Shown here: positions 26,064 to 34,603 of the stretch, one piece after another
Numbering within the stretch: position 1 is the stretch's first letter
Layout: each line of letters starts with the position of its first letter
Origin: Kineosporia rhizophila
Lineage (GTDB): Bacteria; Actinomycetota; Actinomycetes; Actinomycetales; Kineosporiaceae
Length of the DNA: 64,000 bases
Assembly (NCBI RefSeq): GCF_021277265.1
Contig: NZ_JAJSOH010000031.1
Span: 1-64,000, forward strand
Direction of reading: 5' to 3'
The notes under the pieces: generated by a model
The model's input: only the letters and a program-made list of their open reading frames with translations
What the model was told of the DNA's origin: nothing
Database searches by the model: none
Position numbers and translations under genes: made by a program

Positions 26064-26137
26064 AGCCCGCTATCGGATTCGAACCGATGACCTGCTGTTT
26101 ACAAGACAGCTGCTCTGGCCAACTGAGCTAAGCGGGC
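26064..26137 (-). tRNA. trnT: tRNA-Thr (anticodon UGU)
   Basis: The complete 74-nt cloverleaf is on the minus strand. A 7-bp acceptor stem starts GCCCGCT and ends AGCGGGC, the D arm contains AGCTCAGTTGG, and the T arm contains GGTTCGAATCC. The anticodon stem GCTGT/ACAGC holds loop CTTGTAA, giving anticodon TGT (26101-26103), which reads ACA/ACG threonine codons. CCA is not encoded. Confidence 0.97.
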
Positions 26138-26239
26138 GTTGCTCGTACTGGTCGTGCCGGTGGTGCAGGGCGACTCTACCGGCCTGGCCGGGCCGGGTGG
26201 GGCCGCGGGGCCTCCTTCGGTACGAACTGCCGATGCCGG

Positions 26240-28834
26240 TCAGTCCGTGACGAACGTCTTCAGGTTACCGGTGATCGCGGTCTCCACGTCGATCGGCCGG
26301 CCGAGCAGGAACAGCCGCACCTGCTCGCGGAAGGCGCTGCTCCAGGGGGCGTACCGGCGGATCGAGGGCCGGGACACGGCGGTGCCGAGGGCCGCGGGCA
26401 TGCCCTCGAGCTGAGCCTTGACGGTGTTCTCGAAGAAGACCGGGCCCAGCGTGGGCACGTAGCCGCCGACGTGGAAGAGCTGCGACTGCCCCTGCCCCCG
26501 GGCGAGGAACGTGGCCACCTCGAGGGCCGCCCGGGGCGCAGTGGCGTTGTGGGCCAGCGCCACCACCTGCCCGCCGAGCACTCCCCCGGGAATCCGCACC
26601 GCGGCGTACGCCCGGCCGCCGCTCTCCTCGGCCACCGTCTCGGTCAGCAACTGGCGGTACTGCGAGGGCCAGAGCCGGGCGAACGCGGCCCGGTGCTCCT
26701 GCACGGCCACCAGGGTGCCGTTCTCGTCCCCCTCGTCGTTCCCGGTCGGCAGGGCGAACATCTGTTCGGTCGGGAACCGCTGCTTGAGCTGGTTCAGCGC
26801 CGCCCGCCCGGCCGGGGTGGCCAGGGTGGGGTCGGCCCTCACGTCACCACCGAAGGCGTGGATCAACTCGACCAGGCTGACCGTCAGCCCTTCGTAAGGA
26901 CCGGCCTGCAAGAGGATCCGCCGGGTCTCCATCGGGCCGACCGAGGCGTCGGCGAAACGCTGGGCGGTGAGCCAGAACTCGGCCGCCTGGGCGGTCTGCT
27001 CCAAGCGGACCAGCCGGTCGACCACCGACCGGCGCTCCTTCGGCGGGAACAGGGTCAGGTCGATCACCAGCAGCGGCGCATCCGCGTTGAGCGGCAGGGC
27101 GTACAGCGGCGCCCGGCTTCCCTGGCCCACTCGGCAGCGGGCGACCAGCGGGGCGAAACACCCCTCGTCGCGCAGCATGTCAGTCAGGGCCGGCGCGTCC
27201 GGGAGGGCCTGGACCAGCCGGTCCTCGACCAGACCGGGCAGGTGCTCCGGGTCGATCACCACCAGGTCGGTCTCCGGCTCGGCGGCCGAGAGCTTGTTGC
27301 GGACGATCCCGGCCTGGTCGTCACTGCTGCTGCCGACCGGGAAGTAGTGAGCGACCCGGCCCACCCGGCCGGCCCTCGGAGTCGCACTCCAGACCGCCAG
27401 CGTGTTGTCCCGGGCCTCGTTGCTGTCGTCCCCACCGTGGACCAGGACAGTGCCGTCGTTGGAGGCCAGGCGATCAGCGATCCAGCGGGTGGGGTTGAGG
27501 TCGTGCAGGGCCCACTCGACCAGGCCACCCCCGACCGCACCGGCGGACACGGCCAGCAGCAGGGCCCGGCGCGGCGGGCCGGGTCGGTCGCCGCCCTTGG
27601 GGCCGCCGGCGGAGACGGCGGTGTTCGGCGGCTGGGGCGGTAGTTGTGACGGTCGGCCGGGTTGAGTTGGGGCGGGTTGGCCGGGCTGTTCGGGCGGGCT
27701 GGGCTGCTCGGGCTGAGAAGGGCCGGGACGGCTGGGTTGGCCAGGCTTATCGGGCGAGCCGGGCTGATCGGCGGGGCCGGGCTGAGCCGGGCCAGGCCGG
27801 TCGCCGCCGCCTTTAGGGCTGCCACTGGAGACGACGGTGTCCGGCGGCTGGGGTGACAGCTGTGACGGTCGGCCGGGTTGAGCTGGAGCGGGCTGGGCGG
27901 GCTGGCCGGGCTGGCCGGGCTGGTCGGGTTGGTCGGGCTGGTCGGGTTGGTCGGGCTCGCTGGGTGGGCCGGGCTGGTCGGGCTGGTCATGTAGAGCTGG
28001 GGCCGGGGAGCCAGGCCGAGCCGGGCCGGGTGTGTCTGGTTGAACTGGACCCGGCACGTCGGGCTGAACCCGACCCGCCTCCTCCGGTCGAGCCCCGCCA
28101 GTCACCTCTGGCTGAACCCGGCGCGCCGCCTCGGGCGGAACCCCAGCCACTGCCTCCCGCTGAGGCCCACCCACTACCTCCGGCGGAACCCCACCCACCG
28201 CCTCCCGTTCAGCCCGGCCCTCCACCTCCGACTGATCTTGACCAGAGAGGTGGCCTTGGTCGGGGTCGGGCCTGCTGGAGTTGGGTGGCGGCAGTTCGGC
28301 TTCGGCCGGTTGCGGCTTCACCGGCGCAGGGGCTGCTGGTTGTGGCTGCTTAGATTCCAGGCTCGGGCGGGGTTTGGAGGGGGGCTCGACCGGCTCATGC
28401 TCCGGGTGCCCAGCAGGGTCCGACTGTTCGACCCACCTCGCTCCCTCACCCAGGTCCGACTCTCCGGCCGGCCCAACCCCCGCTGGCCCCGCCCCAGCGG
28501 CAAGTTCCGCTCCCTCCCCCAGCCCCGGCTCCCCAGGCCCCGCCCCTTCAGCAGGCCCCGCCCCTTCAGCAGGCCCCGCTCCCTTATCTAGACCCATTTC
28601 TGCAGCAGGCCCCACCCCCACGACAGGCCCCGAACCAGCAGCAAGCCCCACTCCCTCACCCAGACCCGGTTCTCCAGCAGGCCCGGCCCCAGCAGCAGGC
28701 TCCGAGCCAGCAGCAGACCCCGCTCCCTCACCAGCGCCGAGGTTCTCGGCGGGCTCGGGTTGCCTGGCCTGGGGTTCGGCCCGCCGGTGACCGCGCCCGG
28801 TCTCCACCTCTTCGGGTTGCTGCGCCGTGGTCAC
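26240..28834 (-). CDS. One-TM protein with 420-residue Pro/Gly linker and solute-binding-like domain
   Basis: An 864-residue protein. Residues 1-420 are low complexity: Gly/Ala/Glu repeats (GAGPAEGAGPAE type), then Pro/Gln/Asp repeats (DQPDQPDQP), including a near-duplicate block of about 30 residues (QPGRPSQLSPQPPDT and QPGRPSQLPPQPPNT). A single TM near 425-445 follows an RR pair, which suggests the linker is cytoplasmic and the rest outside. Residues about 455-860 look like a type-II periplasmic solute-binding fold (DLVVIDPEHLPGL, FHVGGYVPTLGP). GTG 28834 has GAGGAGG upstream, inside the end of the VWA gene, 4 bp away. It is probably the partner of the VWA protein. Function is unknown. Confidence 0.7.
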   Translation of the reverse strand: MTTAQQPEEVETGRGHRRAEPQARQPEPAENLGAGEGAGSAAGSEPAAGAGPAGEPGLGEGVGLAAGSGPVVGVGPAAEMGLDKGAGPAEGAGPAEGAGPGEPGLGEGAELAAGAGPAGVGPAGESDLGEGARWVEQSDPAGHPEHEPVEPPSKPRPSLESKQPQPAAPAPVKPQPAEAELPPPNSSRPDPDQGHLSGQDQSEVEGRAEREAVGGVPPEVVGGPQREAVAGVPPEAARRVQPEVTGGARPEEAGRVQPDVPGPVQPDTPGPARPGSPAPALHDQPDQPGPPSEPDQPDQPDQPDQPGQPGQPAQPAPAQPGRPSQLSPQPPDTVVSSGSPKGGGDRPGPAQPGPADQPGSPDKPGQPSRPGPSQPEQPSPPEQPGQPAPTQPGRPSQLPPQPPNTAVSAGGPKGGDRPGPPRRALLLAVSAGAVGGGLVEWALHDLNPTRWIADRLASNDGTVLVHGGDDSNEARDNTLAVWSATPRAGRVGRVAHYFPVGSSSDDQAGIVRNKLSAAEPETDLVVIDPEHLPGLVEDRLVQALPDAPALTDMLRDEGCFAPLVARCRVGQGSRAPLYALPLNADAPLLVIDLTLFPPKERRSVVDRLVRLEQTAQAAEFWLTAQRFADASVGPMETRRILLQAGPYEGLTVSLVELIHAFGGDVRADPTLATPAGRAALNQLKQRFPTEQMFALPTGNDEGDENGTLVAVQEHRAAFARLWPSQYRQLLTETVAEESGGRAYAAVRIPGGVLGGQVVALAHNATAPRAALEVATFLARGQGQSQLFHVGGYVPTLGPVFFENTVKAQLEGMPAALGTAVSRPSIRRYAPWSSAFREQVRLFLLGRPIDVETAITGNLKTFVTD
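27578..27903. repeat. Duplicated coding block with G-rich repeats in the linker region
   Basis: Two copies of about 113 bp (27578-27690 and 27791-27903) encode near-identical linker blocks. Beyond the second copy the plus strand carries a run of GGGCTGGTC/GGGTTGGTC 9-bp units to about 27990. The copies differ at scattered sites, so the duplication is not recent. Confidence 0.75.
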
Positions 28835-28838
28835 CGGT

Positions 28839-30617
28839 CTAAGCCTCCTCGATCAGGGCGGTCAGCTGATCCGCGATGTGCTCGGAGTTGGCGTCGGTGC
28901 TGCGGCAGCGCTCCCGGGCCCATGCCGGCTGCCCGCCGCAACCCGCTCCGATCACCACCACCTGGAGCTTCTTGCGGGCCGCGGGCGGAATGGGCGCTTC
29001 CTGCAGCGCATTCCGGCCATCGGTCAGAAGTATCAGCGCCCCTGAGGAAGGTTCACCGAGCACTTCGGCCAGCCCTGTCTCTCCCCCGGGCCGTACGTCC
29101 GGCAGCCTCAGCCTGGGTACCCCGGCCCCGGCCGTCTTCACCGTGCGGGCGGCCGAGGCGCCGGCGCCGGTGCGGGCCAGGATCACCGTGAGCTGGTCTT
29201 CCGCGTCGAGCGGCTTGGTCGATGCCCACTGCAGCAGTCCGTCCCGGGCCGCTGTGCCCGGGCTGGTGGCTCCGTCGCCGGCCACTCCCATGCTCTGCGA
29301 CATGTCGAGCAGAACGGTTACCTCAAGCGGTTTCTCGGCGGGGGCGAGCACTGCGGCACGTGCCGCCACATCGGCCGGCTGGGCGGTGGAGGCGACCAGG
29401 CCGATCCGGTTGCGCGCCTCGGTGCGCTGCAGCCAGGACAGGAAGGCGTGGGCCGACTTCGCGCTGGTGCGACGGCCTTCCGGGTTGGTCGGGATCGCCA
29501 GCACCTCGGCGCCGATGATGTTGCCCTGCGCGTCTTCCAGCCCCAGCTCGTCGCGGCCGGAAGCTGCGCACGCCGAGTCCAGCCCGGCCGGGAGAACCAC
29601 GCCCAGGCAGGCCTGTTCGTCGCCGAGGTCTACCCGCCGGCGTTCGATGCGCTGATCGGCAGCAGCGTGCAGCACGGCCGAGGCGACCGGGTCGAGCGGG
29701 GTGACGTCACGCACGTGCAGGTCGATCCGGCGCTCGGCGAGCTCGGCCAACGGGACGGCGGTGCGGGTGCGGTAGTCGCTCTCGTCCAGGTAGATCACGG
29801 CCGGCACCTGTCCGACCAGGTGCCAGCCGGCCGGTGGCGTGACCCCGACGGCCAGGTCGGCCCACACCCCGGACAGGCCCTGCAGCACCGCCGGGTCGGC
29901 CGTGATCACCCCGGCGACAGGCGTCTGAGCCGTGCGCAGGGCCGCGTGCGGGTCGCTGCCGAGGGCCGCGAACTCCACCGCCCCGGCGCACTCCTGGGCA
30001 CTGCCCAGCCGGGAGCGGTTGGCCGCGAAGACCTGCTGCACGGCCGGCAGCAGCGCCTGGTCCACCTCGATCCGCGCCGTGCCGCACCCGTCCGGCCCGC
30101 GCCCCGGCAACGGCATCACGTCCCAGGCCGCAGCGGTGATGCTGAGCAGCACCACCGGCAGGGCGATGCAGCGGAACAGGTACTCGGCGCCCCGGCTCGG
30201 CCAACGCAGCACGACTCCCGGCCAGAAAAGGATCAGCGGCAACAGGATCACTACGACCCCGAGCGCGTCGTACAGGTCGATGCCCGGGCGGCGCAGCACC
30301 GCGATCCCGATGGCCGGCAGCACCACGACCTCCACCGCGGTCAGCCAGCCCCCGACCCGGCGGTACCACTCACCGGTGCGCGGACTGGGCACGCGCACCG
30401 ACGGCATCGGATCGATGATCATCAGCAGCACGGTGACCGGCAGACCCACCGCCGCGACCACCGCACTGATCACGTCGGCCACCTTGGCGCCTTCGTCGAG
30501 GCCGCCGAAGGCCAGCGAGATGCCGAGGCTGAGCAGCGCACTCCCGCTGATCGTGAACCCGAGGGCCACGAGCATCTTCTGCCGACGCTCGGACAACCTT
30601 GGCCGCTGCTCGGACAT
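28839..30617 (-). CDS. Five-TM membrane protein with substrate-binding-like and VWA domains
   Basis: A 592-residue protein. Five predicted TMs lie in residues about 15-175. An extracytoplasmic region follows (about 180-400) that resembles a solute-binding fold (a CGTARIEVDQALLPAVQQVF opening), then a C-terminal von Willebrand A domain with the metal site DMSQS (near residue 440) and ILLTDGRN. ATG 30617 is chosen because GGAAG lies 6 nt upstream; longer frames have no ribosome site. Substrate-binding plus VWA proteins are known in actinomycetes, with no settled function. It is co-transcribed with the linker protein gene downstream. Confidence 0.72.
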   Translation of the reverse strand: MSEQRPRLSERRQKMLVALGFTISGSALLSLGISLAFGGLDEGAKVADVISAVVAAVGLPVTVLLMIIDPMPSVRVPSPRTGEWYRRVGGWLTAVEVVVLPAIGIAVLRRPGIDLYDALGVVVILLPLILFWPGVVLRWPSRGAEYLFRCIALPVVLLSITAAAWDVMPLPGRGPDGCGTARIEVDQALLPAVQQVFAANRSRLGSAQECAGAVEFAALGSDPHAALRTAQTPVAGVITADPAVLQGLSGVWADLAVGVTPPAGWHLVGQVPAVIYLDESDYRTRTAVPLAELAERRIDLHVRDVTPLDPVASAVLHAAADQRIERRRVDLGDEQACLGVVLPAGLDSACAASGRDELGLEDAQGNIIGAEVLAIPTNPEGRRTSAKSAHAFLSWLQRTEARNRIGLVASTAQPADVAARAAVLAPAEKPLEVTVLLDMSQSMGVAGDGATSPGTAARDGLLQWASTKPLDAEDQLTVILARTGAGASAARTVKTAGAGVPRLRLPDVRPGGETGLAEVLGEPSSGALILLTDGRNALQEAPIPPAARKKLQVVVIGAGCGGQPAWARERCRSTDANSEHIADQLTALIEEA

Positions 30618-30878
30618 CAATGTCTTCCGGGTGGATTTCCAGGGTATTTTCCGGAGCATAACCGAAGCCCGACTTGTCGGGATTGCGGATGGCCGGAAAT
30701 TCTTCCTGCGGCATTCTTGGACGCTTGTCCGAAACTCGCGCAGATACCGTTCGATCTGCCCCACCTGCCACGAAAGCCCGTTTCGCGGCTATGAGTTCCC
30801 TCACCCGGCCGGGCGAACCCTGGCAGAACGATCGGTTTCGGCTGGTGTCCAAACCGCGTGGCTGTCTAGTTTCGCCCT

Positions 30879-31997
30879 GTGACAAATGCAGCGCGCACCG
30901 TTCTCCTCGGCGCCGGCGGGTATCTGGGCCGGGTGACTGCCCGGGCGCTGGTGGAACGCGGCCTGGACCCGATCCTCGCCGGGCGCGACGGCAACGAGCT
31001 CGCGGTGCTGGCCGACGAGCTGGGCGGCCTGGACTTCCGGGTCGCCGACGCTGCCGATCCGGGGTCGCTGACCGCGCTGATCCACCCGGGCGACGTGGTG
31101 ATCAGCGCGATCGCCCCGTTCCGGACGGCCGGTGAGGGGGTGGTGCGGGCCGCCGTGACCCGCCGGGCCCACTACCTCGACACCGCCCTCGAGCCGCCGT
31201 TCATCCAGCTCGTGCTCCAGAAGTGGGGCCGTCCGGCCCGCGAGGCCGGGGTGGTGGTGATGCCCTCGGTCGGCTTCAGCTTCAGCCCCGGCAGTATCGC
31301 CGGGGCCGCCGCCCTGCAGGAGGCCGGGCCGCAGGCCACCCGGGTGCAGATCGGCTACTTCGTGGTCGGCGACTTCGGGCAGTCCTCGTTCAGCGCAGGC
31401 GTTCTCGACTCGGTCACCGGCTCCCTGTTCGAGCCCGGCCTGGTGCGCCGCGGCGGGGTGATCGAGTCCGAGATGCCGGGCCGGCGCGAGCGCACGTACC
31501 TGATCGACGGCGTGGAGCGGACGGCCACCAGCATCGGCGGCCCCGAGCACTTCACCCTGGCCCAGTTCCAGCCCCGGCTGCAGGACGTGGACGTCTTCAT
31601 CGGCTGGCTGCGCCCCGACCCGAACGGCCGCTCCCTGCTGCCGAAGTCGGCCACCAGCACGTCCCGGCTCTCGATCGGGCGGGCGCTGACCAAGATGAAG
31701 CACCGGCAGATGCTGCGCGAGGCCGGTGAGGGACCGGACGCGGCCGGCCGCAGCGCGATGGTGAGCATGGTGGTGGCCGAGGCCCAGGACGCCTCGGGCG
31801 AAACCCTCTCCCGGGTCACGCTGACCGGCCCGAACCCCTACGACCTGACCGCCCGCCTGCTGGCCCACCACGCCGCCGCGGTGCCCAACTGCGAGCCCAC
31901 CGTGTCCGGGGCGATCGGGCCGGTCAGCGCCTTCGGGCTGAACGCCGCGATCGACGCCGCCCGGCAGGCCGGGCTGGAACGCATCGACCAGGCCTAG
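30879..31997 (+). CDS. Saccharopine dehydrogenase-like NAD(P) oxidoreductase
   Basis: A 372-residue protein with an N-terminal Rossmann motif LLGAGGYLGRVTARAL and a NADP-binding saccharopine-dehydrogenase-type fold. Members also include trans-acting enoyl reductases of lipid and polyketide pathways. Segments DVVISAIAPF and HYLDTALEPPF match the family. GTG 30879 begins 261 bp from the divergent VWA gene. The intergenic stretch is A+T-richer than the surroundings and probably holds both promoters. No gene context fixes the substrate. Confidence 0.75.
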   Translation: MTNAARTVLLGAGGYLGRVTARALVERGLDPILAGRDGNELAVLADELGGLDFRVADAADPGSLTALIHPGDVVISAIAPFRTAGEGVVRAAVTRRAHYLDTALEPPFIQLVLQKWGRPAREAGVVVMPSVGFSFSPGSIAGAAALQEAGPQATRVQIGYFVVGDFGQSSFSAGVLDSVTGSLFEPGLVRRGGVIESEMPGRRERTYLIDGVERTATSIGGPEHFTLAQFQPRLQDVDVFIGWLRPDPNGRSLLPKSATSTSRLSIGRALTKMKHRQMLREAGEGPDAAGRSAMVSMVVAEAQDASGETLSRVTLTGPNPYDLTARLLAHHAAAVPNCEPTVSGAIGPVSAFGLNAAIDAARQAGLERIDQA

Positions 31998-32022
31998 GTT
32001 TTCGCCCCGGAAGCCGGGAACG

Positions 32023-34188
32023 TCACCCGACCCGCACCGGACGGCGTTCGCCCTCACCCTCGTCCTCAGGTGTGCTCCTGACCGGTTCGGGACGCAACGG
32101 TGACGGCTCGACCAGCAGCGGCCGGGCCAGCCAGGCCGGCAACCACCAGTTGTACTTGCCGAACAGCGAGACCAGGGCGGGCACCAGCAGCATGCGCACC
32201 AGCGTGGCGTCGAGCAGGATGCCCACCCCGAGCGCGGTGGCCACCACCTTGATCGGGGTGTCCGGGGTGGCGGCCAGCGCCGCGAACGAGAAGAACAGGA
32301 TCAGCGCGGCCGAGGTGATCAGCCGCCCGGTGCGGCCCAGGCCCTCCTCGATGGCCCGGTCGGTGGAGCCGGTGCGGTCGTACTCCTCGCGCATCCGGGC
32401 CAGCAGGAACACCTCGTAGTCCATCGAGAGACCGAACAGGAAGGCGAAGATCAGGACCGGCAGCCAGAACTCCATCGCCCCGGTGGCACTCACCCCGAAG
32501 ATTGCCTCGGAACCGTTGCCCTCCTGCCAGAACCAGGTGGCCAGCCCGAACACCGCGGCCAGGCTGAGCAGGTTCAGCAGCACCGCCTTCAGCGGCAGCA
32601 GCACCGACCGGAAGGTGCGCACCAGCAGCACGAAGGTGATCAGCGCGATCAGGGCCAGTACGTAGGGGAAACGGTCGAAAACGGCGGCCTGGTAGTCCTG
32701 TACGGTCGGGCCCGCCCCGGCCAACCCTTCGTAGCCGGGCAGGCCGGCCAGCTCGGCGCGCACGTCGTCGGCGATCGCCACCGAGGTGTTGTCCACCGTC
32801 TCCTCGTCGGGCACCACCAGGACTGCGGTCAGACCGGCCGGGGAAGGCTCCAGCGGCACGGCCATCCTTACCCCGTCGACCTTTTCGGCAGCGGAGACGA
32901 TCGCGGGGACGTCGTTCGACGATGCGACCGCCGCGGTGATCGGGGACAGCACACCGCTGCCCACCCCACCCTGCTCCAGCGTGACCAGCTTCTCGTGACC
33001 CGGCCCGGAGTCGGACAGCGCGTCCGAGTCGGTCAGACCGAACTGCAGCCCGAAGACCGGGACAATGGCCAGCGCGAGCGCGGCGGTGCCCACGCCGGCC
33101 GCCACCCAGCGGTGCCGCACCACCCCACGGGCCCACGCCGACCAGCCCGCCGAGGCGTGGTTCTCCTTGCGGATGCGCGGCCAGTCCACCCGTGGCCCGA
33201 CCAGACTGAGCAGGGCCGGCAGCAGGGTGAGGACCACCAGGGTGCTCATCAACGGGATCAGCATGCCGCCGAAGCCCATGCTGCGCAGCAGCGGGACCGG
33301 CACCACGACCAGCGCGATCAGGCTGATCGCGACGGTGACCCCGGAGGCCAGGACGGCGTGCCCGGCAGTACGGACGGCGGTGATCACCGCCTCCTCGTTG
33401 TCCGAGCCGTGGGCCCGTTCCTCCCGCCAGCGCGAGACCACCAGCAGCGAGTAGTCGATCGCCACGCCCAGGCCGATCAGCGCGACCAGGAACTGGACCA
33501 CGAACGACACGTCGGTGACCTCGGTCAGCCCGAGCACCACCAGGAAGGTGGACAGGATCGCCACCGCGGCGACCAGCAGCGGCACCAGCGCCAGGAACGA
33601 GGCGAAGACGAACAGCAGCACGATCAGCGCGCCGAACCCGCCGATCAGGGTCTCGGCCAGGACGCTCGGGCCCTCGGTGTCCTCGGCCGAGTCCAGCGCC
33701 AGCTGGCCGTACCCGGTGAGCCCGACCTGCAGGCCGGACTCCTGACCGGCCTGCCGCAGCGTCTGCTCCAGCTGCTCGGCCACCGGGTCCTCGAAGCCCT
33801 CGGCCGAGGGTCGCAGCAGCAGGCTGAAGGTGCTGCGGCCGTCGTCGGTGAGGAAGCGCTCGTCCCCGGTCCCGCCGTAGCCCACGATTTCGGCGCCCGG
33901 CAGCTGCGCGAGGGCAGCATCGATCGCCGCCACCTCGTCGCGATGCTCGGCGATGCTCTCCCCCTCCGGCGCGGTGTAGACCGGCACGTCGGTCATGTCG
34001 CCGGTCATGCCGTACGCCTCTTTGAGCTCCAGAGAGGTTTCCCACCCCTCCTGCCCGGGCAGGGAGAAGTCGTAACTCAGCCGGTCCGGAACGGCCGAGG
34101 AGGCGAACACCCCGGCGAGGAGGGCGGCCGACCAGAAGCCGACCACCCACCAGCGGTGTCTGACGACGAACGTGGCAATGCTCTTCAT
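32023..34188 (-). CDS. MMPL/RND family membrane transporter
   Basis: A 721-residue RND-type exporter with about 12 TMs. The first TM is near residues 13-33, a large extracytoplasmic loop follows, then TM clusters at about 190-340 and 530-690. The GVAIDYSLLVVSRWREERA segment carries the Asp-Tyr pair of the proton relay, repeated in the second half as FGLSMDYEVFLLARMREEY. ATG 34188 has GGAGG close upstream; longer frames are non-homologous. MMPL proteins move lipids or siderophores across the membrane. The cargo here is unknown. It is divergent from the GGDEF-EAL gene. Confidence 0.9.
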   Translation of the reverse strand: MKSIATFVVRHRWWVVGFWSAALLAGVFASSAVPDRLSYDFSLPGQEGWETSLELKEAYGMTGDMTDVPVYTAPEGESIAEHRDEVAAIDAALAQLPGAEIVGYGGTGDERFLTDDGRSTFSLLLRPSAEGFEDPVAEQLEQTLRQAGQESGLQVGLTGYGQLALDSAEDTEGPSVLAETLIGGFGALIVLLFVFASFLALVPLLVAAVAILSTFLVVLGLTEVTDVSFVVQFLVALIGLGVAIDYSLLVVSRWREERAHGSDNEEAVITAVRTAGHAVLASGVTVAISLIALVVVPVPLLRSMGFGGMLIPLMSTLVVLTLLPALLSLVGPRVDWPRIRKENHASAGWSAWARGVVRHRWVAAGVGTAALALAIVPVFGLQFGLTDSDALSDSGPGHEKLVTLEQGGVGSGVLSPITAAVASSNDVPAIVSAAEKVDGVRMAVPLEPSPAGLTAVLVVPDEETVDNTSVAIADDVRAELAGLPGYEGLAGAGPTVQDYQAAVFDRFPYVLALIALITFVLLVRTFRSVLLPLKAVLLNLLSLAAVFGLATWFWQEGNGSEAIFGVSATGAMEFWLPVLIFAFLFGLSMDYEVFLLARMREEYDRTGSTDRAIEEGLGRTGRLITSAALILFFSFAALAATPDTPIKVVATALGVGILLDATLVRMLLVPALVSLFGKYNWWLPAWLARPLLVEPSPLRPEPVRSTPEDEGEGERRPVRVG

Positions 34189-34603
34189 GACCCCTCCGAG
34201 TTCCCCTGCTCGGCAGGTGTGACATCGGGCCGGTGCTGCACCCGACCGTCCCCCTGGCCCCGACGACTCCCGAGTATGAGCAGCCCCACACCGGCCCGGA
34301 TCGGGGAACTCCCTGAACCTGCCCCTAGGTCCAGTCCTGGAGACGATCAGGGAACCCGGACAAGAGCCCCCTACCGGCGCCCGCCGGAGCAACCACCGCC
34401 AGACGGAAGCACGCGCCGCACGCGACTTTTGGGGACACCTGTCGATGCCCGGGTGAAAGCCGGACGAGACAGACATCGAAAAGTGTCATCTCCGGCGGCA
34501 TCCTGCCCGTGTCGGCACCGGGACAGGGGGTAGGGGTTCATACACTGCGGGTGATGAATGCCGTGTCTCGTTGGCGAGCGCGCGGGACACGATGAGGAGA
34601 GTC
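34189..34603. promoter_or_regulatory. Divergent MMPL / GGDEF-EAL intergenic region
   Basis: A 415-bp stretch with no convincing gene. TACACT at 34541-34546 is a plausible -10 for the GGDEF-EAL gene, giving a leader of roughly 50 nt, and GAGGAG precedes its start. Nothing else was recognised. Confidence 0.4.

Noticed and set aside
27578..28760. Insertion or foreign DNA in the linker region
   Set aside because: Base composition and codon use differ only because of Pro/Gly repeats; there are no inverted repeats, transposase or target duplications.
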